Shown here: positions 7,301 to 12,402 of the stretch, piece by piece
Position numbering within the stretch: the stretch's first letter is position 1
How the letters are laid out: every line of letters starts with the position of its first letter
Origin: Firm-04 sp045627405
Lineage (GTDB): Bacteria; Bacillota; Clostridia; Oscillospirales; Ruminococcaceae
Length of the DNA stretch: 12,402 nt
Assembly: GCA_045627405.1 (NCBI GenBank)
Contig: JAZQNP010000022.1
Coordinates: 1-12,402, forward strand
Reading direction: 5' to 3'
Program-made: the position numbers and the translations under genes
The notes under the pieces: generated by a model
What the model saw: the letters and a program-made list of their open reading frames with translations, nothing else
Told to the model about the DNA's origin: nothing
Database searches by the model: none

Positions 7301-7831
7301 GAACTGCTCGGTGCAGAGGCGATTGTCACGCCGTGCGATGCAAAGGCACTGACAACAGACCTTGCCTCCTTTACGGCAGGTGCGGATATTACGGTTTCTG
7401 TGGCACTGGATGTCCGTGTGGTGGATGTGCAGAACGCATTTCCGTCATGGCTTTCGGACTGGACGAAAACCGATCTGACGGTTACGAACAGCAAGGACGT
7501 TACGTTCTATATCTATCAGAAGACGGTTTCCGCAGGGGAAGTCGTGACGCTCGGCAGCAACGGCACAGCGACCAGCGTGGTCAATTATGTTGTGTTTGCG
7601 CAGGAAGCCGGTGCTTCTTCCAAGACGCTGTATCTGGGTGATGCGGACTGCAACGGCGATGTCGAACTGGCGGATGCCGTGCTGCTGGCAAAATCGCTGG
7701 GCGGCACAGGAGTGACCCTGAGTGCGCAGGGCAGAACCAATGCCGACTGCAACCAGGACGGCAATGTGGATGCACAGGATCTGTCGCTGCTCTTGCAGCA
7801 TATCAGCGGTAAGATTGTGCTGACAAAATAA
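4349..7831 (+). CDS. Secreted multimodular pectate lyase with dockerin
   Basis: This 1160-residue protein is a cellulosome-type enzyme for cleaving pectin by beta-elimination. Modules in order: signal peptide (about 1-45); a beta-rich module (about 50-226) of unknown fold; a fibronectin-III-like module (about 228-326, ending YYWRVDEV and a YSFQI strand); a pectate lyase parallel beta-helix (about 329-720) opening AFPTAEGYGRYARGGRGG, with AGQTAPGDGITL, D460-H-C-S-M-S-W-x-x-D469-E, and R532 in CTGRNW; a Ca-binding segment DTDGDGISDAWE (from 734); a ricin-type (CBM13-like) lectin module (about 795-933) with QTW and QKW motifs; another beta module (about 937-1090); and a type I dockerin (about 1094-1160) with loops D1098-D1109 and D1133-D1144. 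The family is probably PL1-like; the exact subfamily is uncertain. The start at 4349 follows GGGGGAA (4335-4341); the in-frame ATG at 4304 would spoil the signal peptide. A terminator hairpin follows. Confidence 0.93.
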   Translation: MKLGIRNRQRLLASVMSLLVAAGSGTLTAAQISRTDSSAALTASAAAFETGNRIRVDINKNDGRKASYSKNANNWIVDSTYTYTVNGITCKLSGSGGSVDVVNNKILQLQSLIYPRLTMDGAKIKDVTGTPTLTLTISGLSNGTHSIQTWHACADRNVTNSTLTVKVNGSTVASGLTCPVNPTSMNDAATAYGTFSGTSVTVTVTADGNGSLNTPWLNGFEIDGSDPVNGVSKMVPEDQEAHLDASQGLSWKAGSGAASHNVYIGTSYHSVFNATTSSAEFKGNQTATKYALDDTYSSIPTYYWRVDEVKSDGTVTKGAVYSFQINRLAFPTAEGYGRYARGGRGGTVYHVTNLNDSGAGSLRYGCESLTGDRTIVFDVGGIIELQSKITIPEEGGNVYVAGQTAPGDGITLTKWGFGMIGCDDVIVRDIRVRAGDRGLSGVNDVSDGMGLSSCNHCIIDHCSMSWATDEGFSSRSAANITFQWNIIGESLHDSIHYNADDRTKTETHAFAASISGFTGSFHHNLLIDCTGRNWSMAGGMEQDAVTYGGQIDVRNNVVYNWRDRTTDGGVRRLNFVNNYYKAGASSNTGLHVVSIDGNELNSGDMQKMYVSGNIMTNTSGGYVLKASDDAWNAGKAVTSGYNCTLNDVKSTSPFFESYVITQTAEEAYAAVIVNAGASAPGFDYIDTRYHNEVKNGTYTYTGSKQGLKGIIDSQKDAGGYPTSSNFKSGTAAADTDGDGISDAWETAHGLNPNNASDGAIVSLSGDDYTNLELYLNELAGDNVDFNGGKRGAVLDTQYKYTITNVGSGLYLNCADSTPASGSNVQQGTEAQTWQLVDAGEGYYYIYSTLGNGSYCVDLPYGSADNGTSIGLWSNDESDARKFKFVDNGDGSYTICTKSSGDNSCFGVVSGSKEAGADVIQWTCDGTDSQKWVLTVKLDPINGNLIQNLDVYDAAYYSSWAIDDSLAVGDLLFGDRDVTYATVPDELLGAEAIVTPCDAKALTTDLASFTAGADITVSVALDVRVVDVQNAFPSWLSDWTKTDLTVTNSKDVTFYIYQKTVSAGEVVTLGSNGTATSVVNYVVFAQEAGASSKTLYLGDADCNGDVELADAVLLAKSLGGTGVTLSAQGRTNADCNQDGNVDAQDLSLLLQHISGKIVLTK

Positions 7832-7852
7832 TCCTTTCCGGTAAAACAAGAA

Positions 7853-7894
7853 AAACCAGCCCGAAAACAGGAAAATCTGTTTTCGGGCTGGTTT
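7853..7894. terminator. Strong bidirectional Rho-independent terminator
   Basis: A perfect 18-bp stem (7853-7870 with 7877-7894, core ACCAGCCCGAAAACAG) closes the 6-nt loop GAAAAT. On the plus strand it is followed by GATTTG; on the minus strand the stem's own U-rich end runs into TTCTTGTTTT. It lies between the convergent pectate lyase and SGNH hydrolase genes and should terminate both. Confidence 0.92.
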
Positions 7895-7908
7895 GATTTG
7901 TGTGGGAT

Positions 7909-7940
7909 GTCAGAGTGCCTGCCGACCGTCAGAGTGCCTG
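7909..7940. repeat. 13-bp direct repeat at the 3' end of the SGNH gene
   Basis: GTCAGAGTGCCTG occurs at 7909-7921 and again at 7928-7940, a 19-bp period. The second copy encodes the last codons and stop of the minus-strand SGNH gene; the first copy repeats that same ending, including a second TGA, just after it. A small tandem duplication is the simplest explanation. Confidence 0.8.
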
Positions 7941-8696
7941 ACGCAGCGAGAAATCATGGACGGCTATTGACTGCGGTACATTGTCTGTCAGGCAGGAAAG
8001 CAGCTTGCCGTACCAGAACTGACCGAGCTTTTCATAGCCTTTTTCACTGGGATGCACGCCGTCATAAAGATCGGCTTTGGTGAGAACGCGGTTGACATCA
8101 GCAAGAAATATGGGTCTGCCCGCCGCTTTGAGATGCAGAACTGTTTCACGGATCTGCTGATTGCACTGGTTCACCGCGGCGTCAATGGATTCGGAAGTGA
8201 AGAAATCCGGACTGATATAGGGCGAATTCACAGCATCCATATAGGGCAGCGTGGAGAGATACAGTCTGCCGTTCCGCGGCAGGGAATCGAGAATGCGCTC
8301 TGCAATTTTTCGGACGCGCTCCCCGAACCGGTCGAGTTCAAAAAGGCTCAGAATATCATTGGTGCCGATCAGTAAAAATACGGCATCCGCAGGATATTCA
8401 GCCATCAGTTCACCGAGAAAACGGGTGATGCCGAGGCGCGGACCGGAAACGGATGCCGGTATATCGACAGTCGAATGACAGGAGTAGCCGGCATGCCGCG
8501 GGCTGTAACCGGATCCGCTGTAATTGGGCCCGACGAACCGGACAAGTGCTTCCTGCCGGTGTGCAGAGATGAGGCTGCACAGTGTATTGCGGTAACCGCC
8601 TTCCAGCCAGAAGCCGTCCGTGATGGAATCGCCGAGACAAAGCAGACGGATCGGCTGATTTGCATTCGGTTTCAGAGTAAGGGATGTTTGCTGCAT
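7929..8696 (-). CDS. SGNH/GDSL-family hydrolase
   Basis: This 255-residue protein carries the SGNH hydrolase blocks: GDSITDG with nucleophile S24 (block I), a glycine in the GPNYSGSGY region (block II), GTND with N113 (block III), and D212-G-V-H215-P (block V). Such enzymes are esterases, lipases or carbohydrate deacetylases using a Ser-Asp-His arrangement. No signal peptide is visible, so it is probably cytosolic and could deacylate imported sugars or lipids; the substrate is not readable. The ATG at 8696 follows a nearly perfect Shine-Dalgarno, TGAGGTGATC (8710-8701). It has its own promoter with a palindrome over the -35 box and shares the bidirectional terminator downstream. It is convergent with the pectate lyase gene, so a joint role in deacetylating pectin fragments is possible but only inferred. 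Confidence 0.88.
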   Translation of the reverse strand: MQQTSLTLKPNANQPIRLLCLGDSITDGFWLEGGYRNTLCSLISAHRQEALVRFVGPNYSGSGYSPRHAGYSCHSTVDIPASVSGPRLGITRFLGELMAEYPADAVFLLIGTNDILSLFELDRFGERVRKIAERILDSLPRNGRLYLSTLPYMDAVNSPYISPDFFTSESIDAAVNQCNQQIRETVLHLKAAGRPIFLADVNRVLTKADLYDGVHPSEKGYEKLGQFWYGKLLSCLTDNVPQSIAVHDFSLRQAL

Positions 8697-8762
8697 CCCG
8701 GATCACCTCACATATAAAATTCGGATTCCCGGTATTTCCCCAGCATATTTCTTTCTAGGTTT

Positions 8763-8791
8763 ATTATAGCAGTGTTGCGCATTTTGCGCAA
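8763..8791 (-). promoter_or_regulatory. Promoter of the SGNH hydrolase gene with overlapping palindrome
   Basis: On the minus strand TTGCGC (8791-8786) and a perfect TATAAT (8768-8763) are 17 bp apart. The -35 box and the upstream end of the spacer form the palindrome TTGCGCA-TTT-TGCGCAA (8775-8791), a likely repressor-binding site. The leader from about 8757 to the ATG is about 60 nt. Confidence 0.7.
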
Positions 8792-8923
8792 TGCTTTTTT
8801 ATCATCTGTCCATGTGCAAAAGTACATAAAACGGAGCAGACGGAGAGATTTCGGGAAAATCAACGAAAAACGGGAAGGCATGCGAAGAAAATGCTCAGAA
8901 ATAGCAGGAAATCGGCGGAATGC

Positions 8924-8953
8924 TTGACAGGAAAAGCAGCATAATGGTATAAT
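8924..8953 (+). promoter_or_regulatory. Consensus promoter for the Sel1-typA operon
   Basis: TTGACA (8924-8929) and TATAAT (8948-8953) are both perfect matches with an 18-bp spacer. The leader is about 30 nt to the GTG at 8990. No other promoter is obvious before typA, so this one probably drives both genes. Confidence 0.8.
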
Positions 8954-8989
8954 CAGGTGTTCAGATGATCATACAGAGGAGGGGATTTA

Positions 8990-9757
8990 GTGGCACAGAG
9001 AACAGAGCCGATTCAGCCGTCTTATCTTCCGGCGGCGGCAGCGATGTTTACGAATGAGGAAACCGGCGAGACGGTCATGCTGCTTCGCCCGTATGAGGCA
9101 CTTCCGATTGAAGAACTGCGGCGTCATGCGATGGGCGAGGAACACGGCGCGCTGCTGGAACTGGGCGAGCGATACCTGTTCGGCTGGGGCGGTGCAGAGC
9201 AGAATTATGAGACTGCATACGAATACTTCAAACGTGCGGCAGAGCTGGGTGTGCAGGACGCACTTTGCCATCTGGCGGATTATTATATTGCAGATGACCG
9301 CGGCGTTGTGAAGCGAGATGAGGCGGAGCATCTGCGGCTGCGCACGTTAGCTGCGGAAAGCGGCTCGTGGCAGGCGATGGAAAAGCTGGCGCACTGCTAT
9401 GAAGAGGGCAGATTCGGCGCGCCGCTCGACCACGAGAAGGCGTATGAATGGGCGGTTGAGGCGGAGAAAATGATCCGCGTTTACTGGACATTCTACAATC
9501 AGCCGAACTGCGTCGATTTCAAGGAGACGTACAAATTGCTGTTGAAGGCGCATACGCGGGTGTCCTGTCTGCTGGCACATTTCTGTGCGGACGGCGTCGG
9601 CGTGACGCGCGATCTCGATGCCGCGATGCGCTGGCTTGACAGCGGCGAACAGTTTGTCAGGGCGGCGACCGGTCTGAAAGCGGTGCCGGTATTCCGGCAG
9701 CAGAAGCAGATGCTGGAACAGCGCATCAAAAAGGACAGGCAGCGCGGAAAGAAATAA
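8990..9757 (+). CDS. Sel1-repeat (tetratricopeptide-like) protein
   Basis: This 255-residue protein contains about four Sel1-like repeats (SLR, a TPR relative of about 36 residues): roughly 52-87 (LGERYLFGWGG...AYEYFKRAAELG), 89-124 (HLADYYIADDRGV), 127-161 (KLAHCYEEGRFG...AYEWAVEAEK), and a diverged 188-222 (LAHFCADGVGV...AMRWLDSGE). The repeats stack as paired helices and serve protein binding. There is no signal peptide or membrane segment, so it should be cytosolic. The start is GTG at 8990, with AGGAGGGG (8977-8984) 5 nt upstream. The C-terminus is basic (KKDRQRGKK). Only 16 nt separate it from typA, so the two are probably co-transcribed; whether it acts with TypA or ribosomes is a guess from the neighbourhood. 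Confidence 0.87.
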   Translation: MAQRTEPIQPSYLPAAAAMFTNEETGETVMLLRPYEALPIEELRRHAMGEEHGALLELGERYLFGWGGAEQNYETAYEYFKRAAELGVQDALCHLADYYIADDRGVVKRDEAEHLRLRTLAAESGSWQAMEKLAHCYEEGRFGAPLDHEKAYEWAVEAEKMIRVYWTFYNQPNCVDFKETYKLLLKAHTRVSCLLAHFCADGVGVTRDLDAAMRWLDSGEQFVRAATGLKAVPVFRQQKQMLEQRIKKDRQRGKK

Positions 9758-9773
9758 AATTGGAGGCATTATC

Positions 9774-11594
9774 TTGGTTCGGAACGATTTAAGAAATATT
9801 GCGATTATCGCACACGTTGACCACGGCAAAACGACGCTCGTGGATGAGATGCTGAAACAGAGCGGCGCGTTTCGTGAGAATCAGTCGGTTGCAGAGCGCG
9901 TGATGGATTCCAACGATCTGGAACGGGAACGCGGCATCACCATTCTTGCGAAGAACACATCTGTCATGTACAACGGTGTCAAGATCAATATCATCGACAC
10001 GCCCGGACATGCGGATTTTTCGGGCGAGGTCGAGCGTGTGCTCAATATGGTGGACGGTGTGCTGCTGCTGGTGGATGCCGCAGAAGGACCGATGCCGCAG
10101 ACGCGCTTTGTGCTGTCCAAGGCACTGGAAATGGGGCAGAAGATCATCATTGTGGTGAACAAGATCGACCGGCCGGATGCACGTCTGGACGAGATCGGGG
10201 ACGAGGTGCTGGAACTGCTGCTCGACCTCGACGCAAACGATGAGCAGCTCGAAAGTCCGGTGCTGTTCTGTTCGGGCAGAGCCGGTACGGCGTCCATCAG
10301 TCAGTATGAAGAGGGCAAGGATCTGACGCCGCTTTTTGATACGATTCTGGATTACATCGCACCGCCGGAGGGCGAGCCGGAGGAACCGCTGCAAATGCTG
10401 GTTTCCTCGATTGACTATAATGAGTATGTCGGCAGAATCGGCATCGGCAGAATTGTGCGCGGCTCGGCAAAGGTCGGACAGCAGGTGCAGGTCGGCAATT
10501 ACCACAGCGAGGAGAAGCCGGTGAATGCCAAGCTCGTGACCCTGCTGCAAATTGAGCAGTTGCAGCGTGTTTCGACGCAGAGCGCGACGGTCGGTGACAT
10601 TGTGTGGGTGTCCGGCATCGAGGGCATCAACATCGGAGATACCATCTGCGCGGCGGGCAGCTATGAGCCGCTGAGCTTTACGAAGATCAGTGAGCCGACG
10701 GTGGAAATGACATTTTCGGTCAACGACAGCCCGCTTGCGGGACGCGAAGGCAAATTCGTAACCTCACGGCAGCTCCGTGACCGCCTGTATAAGGAGCTGC
10801 TGAAAGACGTTTCGCTGCGTGTGAGCGACACGGACAGCACCGATTCGTTTCTGGTGGCGGGCAGAGGCGAGATGCATCTGTCCATCCTGATTGAAACGAT
10901 GCGACGCGAGGGGTATGAGCTTGCGGTTTCGCCGCCGCGCGTGCTGCTGAAAGAGATTGACGGCAAGCGGCATGAGCCGATTGAACGGCTGGTGATTGAT
11001 GTGCCGGAGGGCGCAGTCGGTGCCGTGATGGAAAAGCTCGGCAGCCGGAAGGCGGAGCTGCAAGAGATGCACCCGCAGGGCAGCCGGATGCGTCTGGAAT
11101 TCCTGATTCCGTCGCGCGGTCTGTTTGGCTATAAGAGCGAATTCCTGACGGATACAAAAGGCGAGGGCATCATGTCCTCGGTCTTTGCGGAGTACGCGCC
11201 GTACAAGGGAGAGATCCCGCGCCGCAGCATCGGTTCGCTGATTTCGTACGAAACGGGCGAAGCGGTGACATACGGCTTGTTCAATGCACAGGAGCGCGGC
11301 GCGCTGTTCATTCCGGCAGGTACGCAGGTTTACGAGGGCATGGTCGTCGGCTGTTCCCCGAAAGCGGAGGACATCGTCGTCAATGTCTGCAAGCGCAAGC
11401 ATCTGACAAATACGCGTGCAAGCGGCAGCGACGACGCTCTGCGTCTGATCCCGCCGAAGGATATGAGTCTGGAAGACTGTCTGGAATATCTGGCAGAGGA
11501 TGAGCTGCTGGAAGTCACGCCGGAGAATCTGCGCATCCGCAAGCGGATCCTGGACAACAGTCTGCGCATGAAGCAGCGGTTCAAGAAATCATAA
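9774..11594 (+). CDS. typA: Ribosome-associated GTPase TypA/BipA
   Basis: This 606-residue protein has the usual TypA/BipA length. GTPase motifs are intact: G1 AHVDHGKT (13-20), G2 R53-G-I-T56, G3 DTPGH (75-79), G4 NKID (129-132) and a G5-like SGRAG. These are followed by a beta-barrel domain II (about 205-295), EF-G-like domains III and V, and the TypA-specific C-terminal domain with the SRGLFGYKSEF stretch. TypA is a translational GTPase that binds 70S ribosomes at the EF-G site and helps ribosome assembly and stress or cold adaptation. The start is a rare TTG at 9774, backed by GGAGG (9762-9766) and by alignment of NDLRNIAIIAHVDHGKTT to the family's N-terminus. It is second in an operon after the Sel1 gene. 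No terminator is seen right after it, so transcription may continue into the small ORF at 11640. Confidence 0.97.
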   Translation: MVRNDLRNIAIIAHVDHGKTTLVDEMLKQSGAFRENQSVAERVMDSNDLERERGITILAKNTSVMYNGVKINIIDTPGHADFSGEVERVLNMVDGVLLLVDAAEGPMPQTRFVLSKALEMGQKIIIVVNKIDRPDARLDEIGDEVLELLLDLDANDEQLESPVLFCSGRAGTASISQYEEGKDLTPLFDTILDYIAPPEGEPEEPLQMLVSSIDYNEYVGRIGIGRIVRGSAKVGQQVQVGNYHSEEKPVNAKLVTLLQIEQLQRVSTQSATVGDIVWVSGIEGINIGDTICAAGSYEPLSFTKISEPTVEMTFSVNDSPLAGREGKFVTSRQLRDRLYKELLKDVSLRVSDTDSTDSFLVAGRGEMHLSILIETMRREGYELAVSPPRVLLKEIDGKRHEPIERLVIDVPEGAVGAVMEKLGSRKAELQEMHPQGSRMRLEFLIPSRGLFGYKSEFLTDTKGEGIMSSVFAEYAPYKGEIPRRSIGSLISYETGEAVTYGLFNAQERGALFIPAGTQVYEGMVVGCSPKAEDIVVNVCKRKHLTNTRASGSDDALRLIPPKDMSLEDCLEYLAEDELLEVTPENLRIRKRILDNSLRMKQRFKKS

Positions 11595-11639
11595 ACAATC
11601 CGTTCGCTGCATATATCTCACTCCGAAGGAGATGGGAGA

Positions 11640-11834
11640 ATGCAGCTTCCGGATATGCGTGCATACAGGCAGATTTCATCAACGCAGCACGGGGAATATA
11701 CCGTTGCCCTGTGGGAGCCGATACAGATTGACCGGGCGGAAAGACAGCGGATGACAGCGTGTTTATTGGAAATGTTTTCTAAGGAAAATCAAGGAAAATG
11801 CGTCGAAAAAGGCAGAAATATACATAAAATGTGA
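11640..11834 (+). CDS. Small hypothetical protein (64 residues)
   Basis: I do not recognise this protein. It begins MQLPDMRAYRQISSTQHGEY and is soluble-looking, with a basic C-terminal third (KENQGKCVEKGRNIHKM), no signal peptide and no membrane helix. Support for translation: an AAGGAG Shine-Dalgarno (11626-11631) lies 8 nt before the ATG, the gap to typA is only 45 nt with no terminator, and the segment TVALWEPIQIDRAERQRM reads like normal protein. Against it: the gene is short and the C-terminal codons become AT-rich, blending into the intergenic sequence. It may be a real tail gene of the Sel1-typA operon or a remnant. Confidence 0.45.
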   Translation: MQLPDMRAYRQISSTQHGEYTVALWEPIQIDRAERQRMTACLLEMFSKENQGKCVEKGRNIHKM

Positions 11835-11837
11835 ACG

Positions 11838-11858
11838 TTTTGTGAATGCTGCACAAAA
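11838..11858. repeat. Short inverted repeat after the small ORF
   Basis: TTTTGTG (11838-11844) and CACAAAA (11852-11858) can pair around a 7-nt loop. The stem is AT-rich and no T-run follows, so it is a weak candidate for the operon's 3' end. The following 50 bp (A-runs at 11855-11861 and 11866-11871) look like an AT-rich promoter upstream region. Confidence 0.35.
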
Positions 11859-11908
11859 AAATACGCAAAAAATGTACACGAATTGTTTTCAAAATCCGCG
11901 CGTTCCGC

Positions 11909-11937
11909 TTGACTTGATTTGTAATTTGTGATAAAAT
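11909..11937 (+). promoter_or_regulatory. Promoter for the cohesin-like protein gene
   Basis: TTGACT (11909-11914) and TAAAAT (11932-11937) are spaced by 17 bp, preceded by AT-rich sequence that could act as an UP element. Transcription would begin near 11944, so the mRNA has a leader of about 165 nt, much longer than the others in this window. A small palindrome TCGTA-CA-TACGA (11947-11958) sits right at the start site. Confidence 0.7.
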
Positions 11938-11943
11938 ACTCTT

Positions 11944-12108
11944 GTATCGTACATACGAATGCACTTTGCCCCTTTGTTGACTGGTCAGGCTGTCGGCATG
12001 GGAATACGGCTTCGTCCGGTACGCTGCCGCAAACGGCAGAATGAATTTTTGGTAGCGATGCCAATCAACCGGCATTGATTTTACACAAAACAGAAAGGAT
12101 TGAAACAC
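11944..12108 (+). ncRNA. Structured 5' leader, candidate cis-regulatory RNA
   Basis: The leader contains TACGG/CCGGTA (12005-12021, loop CTTCGT, one bulged G), a perfect 6-bp hairpin CTGCCG-CAAA-CGGCAG (12024-12039) followed after six bases by TTTTT (12046-12050), and a hairpin ATGCC/GGCAT (12058-12062 with 12071-12075) followed by TGATTTT. The last left arm can instead pair upstream: CCAATCAAC (12061-12069) with GTTGACTGG (11976-11984, one mismatch), or ATGCC with GGCAT at 11995-11999. This mutually exclusive pairing resembles a terminator/antiterminator switch. It matches none of the common riboswitch cores I checked by eye (c-di-GMP-I, cobalamin, fluoride, ZTP, guanidine). The ribosome-binding site AAAGGA lies downstream, outside the structures. 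Confidence 0.4.
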
Positions 12109-12402
12109 ATGAAAGCAACATTTTTCAAGAAAGCAGCAGCACTGTGCAGCGCGGCTGCGATGGCAGTGCTGGGTCTCTCCGCACTGACAATGACTGCAAG
12201 CGCAGCCGACATCGTTGTCTCCGGTCAGGAGGTACATATCAAGGAAGCACAGGCAGCAGCCGGTGAGTGGATTCCGTTTGAGCTGAGCATCAGCGGCAAC
12301 ACCGGTTATGCAGCAGCAGGTATCACCATGGAGTGGGATCCGGCAACTGTGTACATGCGCTATGACGAGGAAGAGGACGATGAGACCATGGCATATTTCG
12401 AG
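12109..12402 (+). CDS. Secreted cohesin-like (scaffoldin-type) protein, 3' truncated by window
   Basis: Ninety-eight residues are visible and the frame runs open off the right edge. The start ATG at 12109 follows AAAGGA (12094-12099). A classic signal peptide comes first: a K-rich start (MKATFFKK), a hydrophobic core and probable cleavage after T-A-S-A-A (about residue 33). The mature part, IVVSGQEVHIKEAQAAAGEWIPFELSISGN, then GYAAAGITMEWDP, has the strand pattern and the G-x-x-x-x-x-x-x-I-x-x-N...G-I-x-x-x-x-x-D-P cadence of the N-terminal half of a cohesin domain. Cohesins bind dockerins such as the one on the pectate lyase. The strongly acidic stretch YDEEEDDE (85-92) is unusual. If the cohesin call is right, this is a scaffoldin or cell-surface anchor; a different beta-sandwich adhesin cannot be excluded. 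Confidence 0.7.
   Translation, partial: MKATFFKKAAALCSAAAMAVLGLSALTMTASAADIVVSGQEVHIKEAQAAAGEWIPFELSISGNTGYAAAGITMEWDPATVYMRYDEEEDDETMAYFE

Larger units (their letters stand above)
8697..8989. other. Intergenic region between divergent SGNH and Sel1 genes
   Basis: This 293-bp gap holds the SGNH leader and promoter (to 8791) and the Sel1 promoter (from 8924). The stretch 8792-8923 between them begins with a T-run (8795-8800) and is then purine-rich, with runs such as CGAAAAACGGGAAGG. I find no ORF with a ribosome-binding site, no RNA gene and no clear repeat in it. Confidence 0.6.

Noticed and set aside
8775..8800. Rho-independent terminator on the plus strand (palindrome followed by a T-run)
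   Set aside because: No plus-strand gene ends upstream of it, and the palindrome coincides with the -35 box of the SGNH promoter. An operator is the simpler reading, though a terminator for stray transcription cannot be excluded.
11779..12237. 152-codon minus-strand frame across the cohesin leader
   Set aside because: It is antisense to a promoter, leader and signal peptide, is Cys/Phe/His-rich without any recognisable pattern, and no ribosome-binding site was evident.
1..12402. Mobile element, CRISPR array, tRNA or phage island
   Set aside because: No transposase or integrase motif, no regularly spaced repeats, no cloverleaf and no terminal inverted repeats were seen by eye; base composition looks even throughout the coding regions.

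Overview
The window looks like a chromosomal segment from a plant-fibre-degrading Ruminococcus-type Firmicute (Clostridia, Oscillospiraceae). The evidence is a secreted pectate lyase ending in a two-loop type I dockerin, a second secreted protein at the right edge that starts with what looks like a cohesin, a membrane-anchored clostripain-family (C11) peptidase, Gram-positive Shine-Dalgarno sites, and many textbook sigma-A promoters with 17-18 bp spacers. Base composition looks above 50% GC, which fits R. champanellensis-like species better than low-GC relatives. The species assignment is inference. I see no tRNA, rRNA, CRISPR array, transposase or phage gene.

Layout: (1) At 1-110 two back-to-back promoters fire in opposite directions, one leaving the window and one driving a YfcE-type metallophosphoesterase (113-679). 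(2) A separate promoter and a 5' hairpin precede the C11 peptidase (783-3104). A hairpin then lies directly before a small DUF1294 membrane protein (3159-3446). (3) An AraC-type regulator (3447-4115, minus strand) abuts DUF1294 stop-to-stop. It diverges from the pectate lyase gene (4349-7831), and its promoter region carries a striking nested 32-bp palindrome. (4) A strong bidirectional terminator separates the pectate lyase from a convergent SGNH hydrolase gene (7929-8696, minus strand). (5) A probable operon holds a Sel1-repeat protein (8990-9757), the ribosome-associated GTPase TypA/BipA (9774-11594) and perhaps a 64-residue unknown protein (11640-11834). (6) A new promoter at 11909-11937 opens a leader of about 165 nt with several hairpins and a possible alternative-pairing switch. 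It leads into the start of a cohesin-like secreted protein (12109 to the window end, incomplete).

How the genes fit together: the dockerin enzyme and the cohesin-like protein point to cellulosome-style assembly of plant cell-wall enzymes outside the cell. The AraC regulator next to the lyase is a natural candidate for controlling it. The remaining genes (phosphodiesterase, peptidase, SGNH hydrolase, Sel1, TypA) are general-purpose or house-keeping. The items most worth a second look are the cohesin-gene leader RNA, the 32-bp operator before the AraC gene, the antisense arrangement of AraC and DUF1294, and the peptidase's odd glycine-rich N-terminal tail.
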